Part shown: in pieces, positions 36,094-44,299 of the stretch | How positions within the stretch are numbered: position 1 is the stretch's first letter | How the letters are laid out: the number at the start of each line of letters is the position of its first letter | NCBI RefSeq assembly: GCF_000732605.1 | Contig: NZ_JPME01000006.1 | Location: forward strand, 124,001-188,000 | Direction: 5' to 3' | Source: Lacrimispora celerecrescens | GTDB lineage: Bacteria; Bacillota; Clostridia; Lachnospirales; Lachnospiraceae | DNA: 64,000 nt | Notes under the pieces: model-generated | What the model saw: the letters and a program-made list of their open reading frames with translations, nothing else | The model's database searches: none | Told to the model about the DNA's origin: nothing | Translations under genes and position numbers: made by a program

Positions 36094-36307
36094 GATTTTT
36101 GTCACCTCCTTTGAGCCAAAGGATACCGTACCAGATCCTGGAAGTCGATACCACTATGTAACAAACCCATCCTCAGCTTTTGTATCATACCTTACAAATC
36201 GGAAAAACCCATCCAAAACGACTTGCAATCACTACAAACCAGAGGTAACATACACCAACCTTGAAAAAGGATTACCCTGTAAAATCCTGGGTTTTGGAAG
36301 TGAATAG

Positions 36308-36430
36308 GCTTAATCCCCCTTGCGGTCACCGTGGCCTTTGTGTGTAAATCGGTGAATAACGCTTATCAGCTAAGGTTGCCGGCGGTTTTATCATTTCAGG
36401 ATGGAGACAGGAAAAAAGGAAGGATGACAT
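36308..36430 (+). other. Leader region of an IS110-type remnant
   Basis: Non-coding bases directly upstream of the IS110-type transposase fragment. In IS110-group elements this interval carries the non-coding (bridge) RNA, so the remnant may retain part of it. I see no structure strong enough to call an RNA by eye. Confidence 0.3.
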
Positions 36431-36685
36431 CTGAGAAAAGAAAATATCATTTATGTGGGAATCGACCTGCATAAGGAAACTCATACGGCAGTCATGCTTG
36501 ATTGCTGGAATCGGAAATTAGGAGAAATAACCTTTGAAAATAAGCCATCGGAATTTTCTAAGCTGACGAGAAAGGTCAGCCGTTTTGTGACGGAGGAGAA
36601 GAACGCTGTTTATGGTCTGGAAAATGCCTACGGTGATGTCCTGCCATCGGCTGTTAACCCCAGGCAGGATATCACTATATTATAG
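36431..36685 (+). pseudogene. IS110-family transposase, N-terminal fragment
   Basis: The frame from a CTG at 36431 or GTG at 36455 encodes IIYVGIDLHKETHTAVMLDC, which matches the DEDD (RuvC-like) N-terminus of IS110 transposases with the first catalytic Asp in GIDLHK. A GLENAYG block, also typical of this N-terminal domain, follows at about 36615. Similarity then ends near 36640 and the frame stops at 36685, whereas a full transposase has about 400 residues. The rest, including the serine-containing C-terminal domain, is missing. The broken end abuts the 3' end of the PHP gene. Confidence 0.7.
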
Positions 36686-37465
36686 ATCCCAATAAATAGG
36701 CTTCATGCTCTCAAAGGTGCAAAACTGCTTAAACCCAAGACTTCTTAAAATTCCCCTTACTTCCCCAATATGGTTCCCCAGATGCTCTGCCTTATGGGAA
36801 TCCGATCCAATGGTAAGGATGCGTCCGCCTAACTGAAGATACCGTTTCAGGATCTCTCTGGATGGCGTTAAGTCCTTCAAACCATATCGAAAACTTGAAG
36901 TATTAACCTCAATCCCTTTTCCGTCATCAATCACGCAGCGGAGTATTTTGTCCACCACATCCATAATTTTGCTGTCTGGAAATTCTCCATATGTATCATA
37001 TCGTTTGATCATGTCCAGGTGGCCAAGGACGGAATAATTTTTGTATTTTTGAACAACCTCATAAATGGCCTCATAATAAGCCATTTGAAATTCTTCCTGG
37101 CTTTTTCCCTCCTGGTAATGGTAATTCCAGAATTCCTTGTTATCCACCTGATGGTTGCTCAGAATGATAAAATCAAAGGGATATGCTTCATAATCCTTTT
37201 GGAAAAGGGAAATGGTGTGGGACTGCACCCCGAATTCAATCCCGGCTTTTATTGATAATTTCCCCCTGTATTTTTCTTCCATTTCTTCCAGTTCTTTAAA
37301 ATAATTTTCATATTTACAATTTAAATCTGTTTTCACCCCATAATCCACGTGCTCTGTAAATGCAATTTCATCAAATCCCAAAAGAATGGCCCTTTGGATT
37401 ATTTCTTCCATGGAACACTCCGAATCATCGCTGAAATAGGTGTGTACATGATAATCTGACAGCAT
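36680..37465 (-). CDS. PHP-domain phosphoesterase, histidinol-phosphatase (HisJ) family
   Basis: Metal-dependent phosphatase of 261 residues. PHP motifs are DYHVHTYFSDDSE at the start, IAFTEHVDYG, a GIEFGVQ block, VLGHLDMIKRY and IGSDSHKAEHLG, which supply the His/Asp/Glu ligands of the trinuclear site. The ATG at 37465 is chosen although the frame is open to 37702, because the PHP motif begins four residues later and AGGAAGGAAG precedes this ATG. No his genes are near, so a role in histidine synthesis (histidinol phosphate to histidinol) is plausible by family but not supported by neighbours. Confidence 0.85.
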   Translation of the reverse strand: MLSDYHVHTYFSDDSECSMEEIIQRAILLGFDEIAFTEHVDYGVKTDLNCKYENYFKELEEMEEKYRGKLSIKAGIEFGVQSHTISLFQKDYEAYPFDFIILSNHQVDNKEFWNYHYQEGKSQEEFQMAYYEAIYEVVQKYKNYSVLGHLDMIKRYDTYGEFPDSKIMDVVDKILRCVIDDGKGIEVNTSSFRYGLKDLTPSREILKRYLQLGGRILTIGSDSHKAEHLGNHIGEVRGILRSLGFKQFCTFESMKPIYWDL

Positions 37466-37731
37466 GACTTCTTCCTTCCTACTTACTTTATTCTGATATT
37501 TTTTAACCTTTTTAACCGGTTCCTCATTTCTATGATATAATGATAATGCGCTGAAACCGACTTGTCCACCCCTATTTTTCTTGTTCCATATAACATTACA
37601 GTCATATAGAATCGATTCATTTTCACGATCTAAGCGGAGACGGACAGAGGAAAGACAGCCCCTCTTGCCTGCGGGAGAAAAAAGATGGTCGAAAGAATAC
37701 AAAAAACAAAGAAAGAAGAAGGTAATTTACC

Positions 37732-38775
37732 ATGGAAACTATGTCATACGTAATATCAATGCTAGAAAAAATTGTAAATATCCCAAGCCCCAGCGGCTAC
37801 ACCAGGGAAGTCATGAATGCAATCCAGGAAGAGGCTACAAAATTTGGCTTTTCCTCTGTTTATAACAAGAAAGGCGGCCTCATCATTAAGGTTCCCGGGC
37901 AGAAACAGGAGGTTTTAGGCCTATCCGCTCATGTGGACACTCTGGGAGCTATGGTCCGTTCCATCACCAAAACAGGGATGCTCACCATTGTGCCTGTGGG
38001 AGGTTTCATGATGGAGACCATCGAAGGTATGTATTGCAAAGTACACACCAGAACCGGAAAAACCTACACAGGGACCATTCTCACAAAAGAGCCATCCGTC
38101 CACACCTATGACAATGCCAGAACTCTGGAGAGAAAGGTGAAAAATATGGAGATACGCCTGGATGAGTTGGTAGAGAACATCGATGATGTAAAGAAGCTTG
38201 AAATATCCCCTGGGGATTACATCAGCTTCGATCCCATGTTCGTCCATACAGGAAGCGGATTTATCAAATCCCGCCATTTGGATGATAAAGCTTCTGTGGC
38301 AGTCCTTATGGGAGTATTAAAGGATTTATGGGAGTCCGGGCATAAGCCGGAAAGGACTCTTAAATTAGTGATCAGCAATTACGAAGAAGTGGGATATGGC
38401 GCAAGCTGGATTCCGGAAGATATAGAGGAGTTTATTGCCGTGGACATGGGAGCTTTGGGGGATGATTTAACTGGGGATGAAAAAAAGGTATCCATCTGCG
38501 CCCAGGATTCCACCGGACCGTATGACTACGAAATGACAAACCGTCTCATTGCCGTTGCAAAGGAGAGGGACCTGGATTTTGCGGTGGATGTATTCCCTCA
38601 CTACGGTTCTGATGTAGGAAGCGCCATCCGTGGCGGACATGACATCAGGGGAGCTTTGATCGGCCCGGGAGTTCACGCTTCCCATGGGACCGAACGGACC
38701 CATGAAAAAGGCTTAGAACAGACATTAAAGCTGATTGAAGGGTATATTGGCCTTCCATTTTCCGGCAGACTTTAA
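37732..38775 (+). CDS. M42 family metallopeptidase
   Basis: Cytosolic aminopeptidase or cellulase-M-like enzyme of 347 residues. Metal ligands can be placed at SAHVDTLGAM (His, Asp), SRHLDDKAS (bridging Asp), the general-base pair NYEEVGYG, AVDMGALGDD (Asp) and GVHASHGTERTH (last His). This set and spacing is standard for M42, which form large tetrahedral particles. The gene is transcribed away from the PHP gene and stands alone; its promoter lies within the 266-base divergent gap, but no clear box was picked. It probably trims peptides for amino acid use. Confidence 0.93.
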   Translation: METMSYVISMLEKIVNIPSPSGYTREVMNAIQEEATKFGFSSVYNKKGGLIIKVPGQKQEVLGLSAHVDTLGAMVRSITKTGMLTIVPVGGFMMETIEGMYCKVHTRTGKTYTGTILTKEPSVHTYDNARTLERKVKNMEIRLDELVENIDDVKKLEISPGDYISFDPMFVHTGSGFIKSRHLDDKASVAVLMGVLKDLWESGHKPERTLKLVISNYEEVGYGASWIPEDIEEFIAVDMGALGDDLTGDEKKVSICAQDSTGPYDYEMTNRLIAVAKERDLDFAVDVFPHYGSDVGSAIRGGHDIRGALIGPGVHASHGTERTHEKGLEQTLKLIEGYIGLPFSGRL

Positions 38776-38870
38776 AAATTTATTTTCTCTTCTCTTTTTA
38801 CTTTCCCTTGCAAAAAAAAAGTTGCTTGTGCTAGTATATAGAAAAATTTGACATAGGGGAGGAGTATACC

Positions 38871-39203
38871 ATGGATGAGAATTATGCTGTAGCATTTCAG
38901 CTCATTATGAACGCAGGAAATTCAAAATCGCTTTCCATGATGGCGATGGAGTCTGCCAGAGAATTTAACTTTGAGGAAGCGGAAAAATACTTAAAAGAGG
39001 CGGAGCTTGAGATGAGGTCCGCCCACCAATCCCAGATTGATTTGATCCAGCAGGAAGCTCAGGGGAATCCTGTTGAAGTAAATATTATTCTGGTACATGC
39101 CCAGGATCACCTGACCATGGCTATGATGGCAAAAGATCAGGCAGCGGAGGTTTTAAACCTTTACCGGATGATCAAGGATTTAAAGGATGCCATTGAAAAG
39201 TAA
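38871..39203 (+). CDS. PTS lactose/cellobiose-type IIA component
   Basis: Phosphocarrier of 110 residues, the normal size. It is all-helical, with the phospho-acceptor His76 and the metal-binding Asp79 in LVHAQDHLTMA, as in lactose and chitobiose IIA proteins. It accepts phosphate from HPr and passes it to the IIB protein, probably the one encoded at 40877. A GGGGAGG site precedes the ATG. It lies with the GH4 gene in one transcript but is separated from it by a hairpin. Confidence 0.94.
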   Translation: MDENYAVAFQLIMNAGNSKSLSMMAMESAREFNFEEAEKYLKEAELEMRSAHQSQIDLIQQEAQGNPVEVNIILVHAQDHLTMAMMAKDQAAEVLNLYRMIKDLKDAIEK

Positions 39204-39222
39204 ATAAGCATTTACCCATAAC

Positions 39223-39268
39223 AGCCTTCTTGCACACTGACATAATCTCAGGAGCAAGAAGGCTTATT
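39223..39268 (+). terminator. Hairpin between IIA and GH4 genes
   Basis: A perfect 11-bp stem (AGCCTTCTTGC with GCAAGAAGGCT), a 20-base loop and a short TTATT tail. It may act as an attenuator, giving more IIA than GH4 protein. Confidence 0.6.
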
Positions 39269-39293
39269 ACAATCCAGGAAAAGGAGAGACATT

Positions 39294-40622
39294 ATGGAAG
39301 GGATCAAAATCGTTACCATTGGGGGCGGCTCCTCTTATACACCGGAGCTGGTGGAAGGGTTTATCAAACGTTATGAAAAACTGCCCGTAAGAGAGCTTTG
39401 GCTGGTGGATATTGAAGAAGGAAGGGAGAAGCTGGAGACCGTAGGCGCCCTTGCACAGCGCATGGTTAAAAAAGCGGGACTTCCCATGAAGGTGATTCTG
39501 TCTTATGACAGGCGGGAGGCCTTAAAGGATGCGGATTATGTGACAACACAGATGAGAGTGGGACTGTTAGAGGCCAGAATCAAAGATGAACGGATCCCCT
39601 TAAGCCACGGCATGATTGGTCAGGAGACAAACGGGGCAGCCGGCATGTTCAAGGCATTCCGGACCATTCCGGTGATTTTGGATATTGTAAAAGACATGAA
39701 AGAGCTTTGCCCGGAAGCGTGGATGATCAACTTCACCAATCCTGCGGGTATGATCACAGAGGCAGTGTTAAGATATACGGATTATAAAAAGGTGATCGGC
39801 CTTTGCAATGTGCCGATTAATATGGTGAATGGCTTTGCAAGATTGTTAGATGTGGAGCCGGAGCGGGTGACGATGGAGCTTTCCGGTTTAAATCACCATA
39901 TTTTTGCAACCGATGTATTTGTGGATGGACAGTCAAGGCTGGAAGAAATCCTGGAAATCTATCAGCACATCAGCGCTGAGGATGCTATTTCCATGAAGAA
40001 CTTTTCCACCCTGCCGTTTTCACCGGAGTTTATCCGGGGACTTCACTGCATCCCCTGCCCCTATCACAACTATTATTTCTTTACCAAAGAGCAGTTGGAA
40101 GAGGAGTTAAAGGAATACAAGGAAGGCCGGGTCCGGGGCGAAGTGGTGAAAAAGGTGGAGGAGGAACTGTTTGAGCTGTACAAGGATGAGAACCTGGATG
40201 TTAAGCCCAAACAGCTGGAGATGAGAGGGGGTGCCAGGTACAGTGATGCTGCCTGCAACCTGATCTGCTCCCTGCACAACAATACGGGTGATATCCAGTA
40301 TGTAGACGTTCGCAATAATGGGACGATCTCAAATCTCCCGGCAGACAGTGCCGTGGAAGTCGCCTGTATCATCACCAGCGGAGGACCAAAGCCCATTGCC
40401 GTAGGTGAGTTAAAGCCTCAGATTAATGGGACCATACAAACCATTAAGACCTTTGAGCGCCTGGTCTGCGAAGCAGCTGTCACCGGAAACCGGGATCTGG
40501 CAGTGACGGCTCTTAACATGAATCCTCTTTGTGCAAGCGATCACGATGCCAATGCAGTTATTGATGAATTGCTGGAAGCCCATAAAAAACACCTTCCGCA
40601 ATTTTTTAACTTCATCAAGTAG
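39294..40622 (+). CDS. GH4 6-phospho-beta-glucosidase
   Basis: NAD- and metal-dependent hydrolase of 442 residues that cleaves phosphorylated beta-glucosides after PTS uptake. GH4 features are the NAD-binding VTIGGGSSYTPELVEG, the MRVGLLEARIKDE block, NFTNPAGMITEA, the metal Cys in GLCNVPINM and the metal His in LSGLNHH. The form with TIGGGSSYTPE and CNVP points to 6-phospho-beta-glucosidases (CelF/LicH) rather than alpha-glucosidases. AGGAGAG precedes the ATG. A GH1 enzyme of the same activity lies in the next operon, so the region has two mechanistically different enzymes. Confidence 0.93.
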   Translation: MEGIKIVTIGGGSSYTPELVEGFIKRYEKLPVRELWLVDIEEGREKLETVGALAQRMVKKAGLPMKVILSYDRREALKDADYVTTQMRVGLLEARIKDERIPLSHGMIGQETNGAAGMFKAFRTIPVILDIVKDMKELCPEAWMINFTNPAGMITEAVLRYTDYKKVIGLCNVPINMVNGFARLLDVEPERVTMELSGLNHHIFATDVFVDGQSRLEEILEIYQHISAEDAISMKNFSTLPFSPEFIRGLHCIPCPYHNYYFFTKEQLEEELKEYKEGRVRGEVVKKVEEELFELYKDENLDVKPKQLEMRGGARYSDAACNLICSLHNNTGDIQYVDVRNNGTISNLPADSAVEVACIITSGGPKPIAVGELKPQINGTIQTIKTFERLVCEAAVTGNRDLAVTALNMNPLCASDHDANAVIDELLEAHKKHLPQFFNFIK

Positions 40623-40670
40623 GGGCGCGGATTGCGAGTATCTGATTGACTGACAGAATACCAGAATAGG

Positions 40671-40718
40671 AAAAATGCTGTGAAAATGACTGAAAAAGTC
40701 TGCTTCACAGCATTTTTT
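40671..40718 (+). terminator. Terminator after the GH4 gene
   Basis: AAAAATGCTGTGAA pairs perfectly with TTCACAGCATTTTT across a 19-base loop and runs into a T-tract. It separates the IIA-GH4 unit from the next PTS operon. Confidence 0.85.
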
Positions 40719-40803
40719 ATGGCGTTATAACGGATAAAATACCTGGTTGATAGGGAAAATATTAATTATTAAATAAAAAGTTTATTTTTATTTTAGAATT
40801 TGC

Positions 40804-40832
40804 TTGTGTTTTTGCATATGTTATAGTATTAT
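40804..40832 (+). promoter_or_regulatory. Promoter of the IIB-IIC-GH1 operon
   Basis: TTGTGT (40804-40809), 17-base spacer and TATTAT (40827-40832), about 45 bases before the IIB ATG. The AT-rich upstream sequence supports a promoter. Confidence 0.55.
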
Positions 40833-40846
40833 ATGGGTAAGAAGAA

Positions 40847-40860
40847 GTGGTCTAGACCAC
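40847..40860. promoter_or_regulatory. GntR/HutC operator (DasR/NagR-like palindrome)
   Basis: GTGGTCTAGACCAC is a perfect 14-bp palindrome, placed just after the expected transcription start and 17 bases before the IIB start codon. It matches the known dre-type operator core TGGTCTAGACCA bound by GntR/HutC regulators such as DasR and NagR. The GntR-UTRA gene at 44773 in the same operon is the natural candidate binder. Confidence 0.7.
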
Positions 40861-40876
40861 AGAAAGGGGTGCGAGG

Positions 40877-41182
40877 ATGTATCATATTTTATTAGTTTGC
40901 TCAGCAGGAATGTCTACAAGCATGCTTGTAAAGAAAATGCAGGATGCAGCATCAGAAAAAGGCGTGGAGGCCACCATTTGGGCAGTGGGAGATTCTGAAT
41001 CTGTTGAGGAAGTGAAAAAGGCAGATATTGTTTTATTAGGGCCTCAGGTTCGTTATCTTGAGAAAAAGATGAACGAGAGAGTGAAAAATGAGAAACCTGT
41101 GCTTGTCATCGATATGATGGCTTACGGCACGATGAATGGCGCCAAAGTACTGGATCAGGCGCTGGGGAAATTAAACGGGTAA
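40877..41182 (+). CDS. PTS lactose/cellobiose-type IIB component
   Basis: Phosphotransfer subunit of 101 residues. The phospho-acceptor is Cys8 in the P-loop LLVCSAGMSTSML, typical of chitobiose/cellobiose IIB. The fold ends with VIDMMAYGTMNGAKVLDQAL, also family-typical. It takes phosphate from IIA and passes it to the sugar carried by IIC. An AGAAAGGGGTGCGAGG leader holds the ribosome site. The GntR operator palindrome lies in the short 5' leader. Confidence 0.95.
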   Translation: MYHILLVCSAGMSTSMLVKKMQDAASEKGVEATIWAVGDSESVEEVKKADIVLLGPQVRYLEKKMNERVKNEKPVLVIDMMAYGTMNGAKVLDQALGKLNG

Positions 41183-41243
41183 GTATGAAAAAGTAACTCC
41201 CCGTTTCAATCGTTTAGGGGAGGATAAAAGAGGGAGAAAAAGT

Positions 41244-42632
41244 ATGGGTGCATTTAATTCATTCATGGAAGCAAAATTTATGCCAATCGCAGCTAAAATT
41301 GGCTCCCAGAAACATCTGGTTGCCATTCGTGATGCCTTCATAGCCATCATGCCAATAACCATGGTTGGTTCCATAGCAGTTTTACTTAATGTATTTTTAA
41401 GGGATCTTCCAAACCAGGCAGGCATGACCGGTTTTGTTCAGGCCATGTCTCCAATCATCAGTGTTAACGGCAACGTATACTTTGGTTCTATTGTAATTCT
41501 TGCTCTGGCATTTGTTTTTGCCCTGGGCTATAATCTTTCTAAAACCTATGATGTAAACGCCATTGCAGGCGGAGTTATTGCATTTGCAAGCTTAGTCACC
41601 TGTATGGGCCAAAGCGCTACCTTCAACTATGAACTTCCAGGTGTTGCAGCGACGGCTGCTGATCAGCTGAAAGGTCTCGGACTTGATGTAACTGCCACAG
41701 CAGGCGGCGGTGTTGCATTAAATGGAGTCAGCGGCTGGGGATACTTAGGTTCCGGATACACCGGTTCCGGTGGTCTGTTTACCGCACTGATTATGGGCTT
41801 TATCTGTACCATGATTTACATAAAGCTGATGCAGAAAAAGGTTACCATCAACCTTCCGGATTCTGTACCGCCAGCAGTAAGCAAGGCATTTGCGGCCATT
41901 GTTCCAGGTGTAATCGCCATTTATGCTGCAGGTATCTTAACCCAGATCTGTATAACCGCAACAGGTTCTACCATTAATGATATGGTTCTCAAATATATCC
42001 AGAGGCCGCTCCTCAGCTTGTCACAGGGCTTCTTCAGCGTAATCTTCATGGTATTCCTGATCCAGTTGTTATGGTTCTTTGGTCTCCATGGGCACAACGT
42101 ACTGGCCCCTATCATGGACGGTATCTATTTAACGGCATTAAACCAGAACATTGAGGCATTTACCACCAGCCAGAGCACTGCGAATCTTCCATACTTATGG
42201 ACCCGCGGTTCCTTTGATGCCTACTGCCAGATGGGCGGTTCCGGAATTACCTTAGGACTTATTATCGCAATCTTCCTGTTTTCTAAGAGGGATGACCAAA
42301 AGGCCATTGCCAAGCTGTCCTGGCCCATGGGTGTATTTAATATCAATGAACCGATCATTTTCGGTATGCCTATCGTATTGAACCCGGTGTATTTGATTCC
42401 ATGGCTGATCGTTCCTCCGGTATGTGCGACCATCGCATATGGCGCAACTGCCATTGGCCTGATTCCTCCGGTTTTCGTAGCGGTACCCTGGGTAATGCCA
42501 GCAGGCATCTACGCCTTCCTTGCAACAGGCGGAAGCTTTATGGCAGCAATTGTATCATTGTTTAATCTGTTTATATCTTTTGCTATCTGGACACCATTTG
42601 TAATGATGGCAAATAAGATGAAAAACGAATAG
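41244..42632 (+). CDS. PTS lactose/cellobiose-type IIC permease
   Basis: Membrane permease of 462 residues with about ten helices, the usual size for chitobiose/cellobiose IIC. Typical motifs are AIRDAFIAIMPITMVGSIAV, LWFFGLHGHNVLAPIMDGIY and FNINEPIIFGMPIVLNPVYL, which form the substrate-binding loop and re-entrant regions. It moves the beta-glucoside into the cell while phosphorylation occurs. AGAGGG precedes the ATG. The product is the intact version of the protein whose C-terminal piece is left at 46860. Confidence 0.95.
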   Translation: MGAFNSFMEAKFMPIAAKIGSQKHLVAIRDAFIAIMPITMVGSIAVLLNVFLRDLPNQAGMTGFVQAMSPIISVNGNVYFGSIVILALAFVFALGYNLSKTYDVNAIAGGVIAFASLVTCMGQSATFNYELPGVAATAADQLKGLGLDVTATAGGGVALNGVSGWGYLGSGYTGSGGLFTALIMGFICTMIYIKLMQKKVTINLPDSVPPAVSKAFAAIVPGVIAIYAAGILTQICITATGSTINDMVLKYIQRPLLSLSQGFFSVIFMVFLIQLLWFFGLHGHNVLAPIMDGIYLTALNQNIEAFTTSQSTANLPYLWTRGSFDAYCQMGGSGITLGLIIAIFLFSKRDDQKAIAKLSWPMGVFNINEPIIFGMPIVLNPVYLIPWLIVPPVCATIAYGATAIGLIPPVFVAVPWVMPAGIYAFLATGGSFMAAIVSLFNLFISFAIWTPFVMMANKMKNE

Positions 42633-42650
42633 TAACATAGATTAAGTAGG

Positions 42651-42702
42651 AGCTGCCAGACCAGTTCACAGGGGATGTCCTGACAGAACTGATTTGGCAG
42701 TT
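42651..42702 (+). promoter_or_regulatory. Intra-operon RNA hairpin
   Basis: AGCTGCCAGACCAGTTC can pair with GAACTGATTTGGCAGTT (17 positions, with a few G-U or mismatched pairs) over an 18-base loop. No T-run follows, so it is more likely a processing or stability hairpin than a terminator. Confidence 0.4.
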
Positions 42703-42738
42703 CTTAAGTTTAGCAGAGAAAGAAGGGGAGAGCGCGCC

Positions 42739-42885
42739 ATGAAAAGCTGGACCATATTTTTAATCGCCATAGGCTGCCTGTTCATTACTGTATCACCCCA
42801 GCTTCCAACCTCTGCCATGTATATGACCGTTGGTCTGGTATTTGTACTGTTGGGTGCAGTCATGCTGATAAAGAAAAGGAAATAA
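42739..42885 (+). CDS. Small membrane protein of unknown function
   Basis: Protein of 48 residues: MKSWTIFLIAIGCLFITVSP forms one helix, MYMTVGLVFVLLGAVMLIKK a second, and the C-terminus is basic (KKRK). The ATG at 42739 is preceded by AAGGGGAGAG. I do not recognise a family; tiny two-helix proteins of this sort occur within operons as subunits or regulators of membrane transport. Its position between IIC and GH1, with 14 bases to the next gene, suggests a role alongside the permease. Confidence 0.65.
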   Translation: MKSWTIFLIAIGCLFITVSPQLPTSAMYMTVGLVFVLLGAVMLIKKRK

Positions 42886-42898
42886 GGGGGTATAAGAT

Positions 42899-44290
42899 AT
42901 GAAACTTGAGTTTCCGGAAGGGTTTTACTTTGGAAGTGCAACCAGCGCCACCCAGTGTGAGGGAGGCGAGGAAAATGACGGGAGAGGGAAAAATATCTGG
43001 GATTTGTGGTATGAGGAAGAAGGCTATAAATTTCATGGAGCCATTGGCCCAGGCATTACCTCTGCTTTTTACCAGAATTATAAAGAGGATATTCAACTGA
43101 TGAAGCAGACAGGCCATAATTCTTTTCGGACATCCATCAGCTGGTCCCGTATGTTTCCGGAGGGGTTCGGGGAGGTGAATGAAAAAGCGGCTGATTATTA
43201 CCGCAGCCTGTTTCTGGAATTAAAGGAAAACGGGATCGAACCATTTGTAAACTTGTATCATTTTGATATGCCCGTTAAGCTGCAGGAGCTGGGAGGCTGG
43301 GAAAACAGAAAGGTCGTGGATTATTATAAGGAATATGCCTGGACCTGTTTTAATTTATTCGGTGATCTGGTGAAACACTGGTTTACCTTTAATGAGCCCA
43401 TCGTCCATGTGGAATGCGGATATCTTCAAGGTTATCACTATCCCTGCAAGGTGGATCCCAAAGCGGCGGTTTCGGTGGCTTATCATACAGCACTGGCCAG
43501 CGCTTTAGCAGTGAAGGAATATCACAGCATGAAGCAGGAAGGAAAGATCGGGATTGTATTAAACCTGACCCCGGCTTATCCCAGAAGTTCCCATCCGGAG
43601 GACGAGAAGGCGGCAAAGATTGCAGAGCTGTTCCAGAATAAAAGCTTCCTGGATCCTGCCGTTAAGGGAATTTATGATCCGGAACTGGTTGCTCTCATAG
43701 AAAAGCATGGATTGCTTCCGACGGTTTCTAAGGAGGACTTAGAAGTCATCCGTCAGAACACGGTGGATTTTCTGGGAGTAAACTACTATCATCCGTTCCG
43801 TGTCTGTGCAAAGGCCAATATTCCCAACCCGGCAGCGCCATTTATGCCGGAATATTATTTTGACATCTATGATATGCCTGGCAAACGGATGAATCCATAC
43901 AGGGGCTGGGAAATCTATCCCAGAGGTTTATATGACATTGCTGTCAATATCCGAGACAACTATGGAAACATTGAATGGATGGTTACAGAAAATGGCATGG
44001 GTGTGGAAAATGAGGGACGTTTTAAGATAGAAGGCATGATACAGGATGATTACCGCATTGAGTTCTATAAGGAGCATTTGACCTGGCTTCATAAAGGGAT
44101 AGAAGAAGGAAGCAATTGCATCGGATATCATGTTTGGACCTTTGTGGATTGCTGGTCATGGCTCAATGCTTATAAGAACCGTTACGGGCTTGTGGAGCTG
44201 GATTTGGAAAACCAAAAGCGGACCATAAAAAAGTCAGGCTATTGGTATCAGGAGCTGCTTAAAAACAATGGTTTTGAAACGGCTAAATAG
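42899..44290 (+). CDS. GH1 6-phospho-beta-glucosidase
   Basis: Retaining glycosidase of 463 residues. It opens with FPEGFYFGSATSATQCEGG and has the acid/base Glu in FTFNEPIVH (near residue 166) and the nucleophile in VTENGMG (near residue 363). The C-terminal VWTFVDCWSWLNAYKNRYGL is the region whose Ser and Lys bind the sugar phosphate in 6-phospho enzymes. It hydrolyses the product of the PTS encoded just upstream. AAGGGGG precedes the ATG. Confidence 0.95.
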   Translation: MKLEFPEGFYFGSATSATQCEGGEENDGRGKNIWDLWYEEEGYKFHGAIGPGITSAFYQNYKEDIQLMKQTGHNSFRTSISWSRMFPEGFGEVNEKAADYYRSLFLELKENGIEPFVNLYHFDMPVKLQELGGWENRKVVDYYKEYAWTCFNLFGDLVKHWFTFNEPIVHVECGYLQGYHYPCKVDPKAAVSVAYHTALASALAVKEYHSMKQEGKIGIVLNLTPAYPRSSHPEDEKAAKIAELFQNKSFLDPAVKGIYDPELVALIEKHGLLPTVSKEDLEVIRQNTVDFLGVNYYHPFRVCAKANIPNPAAPFMPEYYFDIYDMPGKRMNPYRGWEIYPRGLYDIAVNIRDNYGNIEWMVTENGMGVENEGRFKIEGMIQDDYRIEFYKEHLTWLHKGIEEGSNCIGYHVWTFVDCWSWLNAYKNRYGLVELDLENQKRTIKKSGYWYQELLKNNGFETAK

Positions 44291-44299
44291 GAGAGACAT

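Noticed and set aside
36074-36307. 77-codon plus-strand frame
   Set aside because: It overlaps the start of the minus-strand small gene and has no family resemblance.
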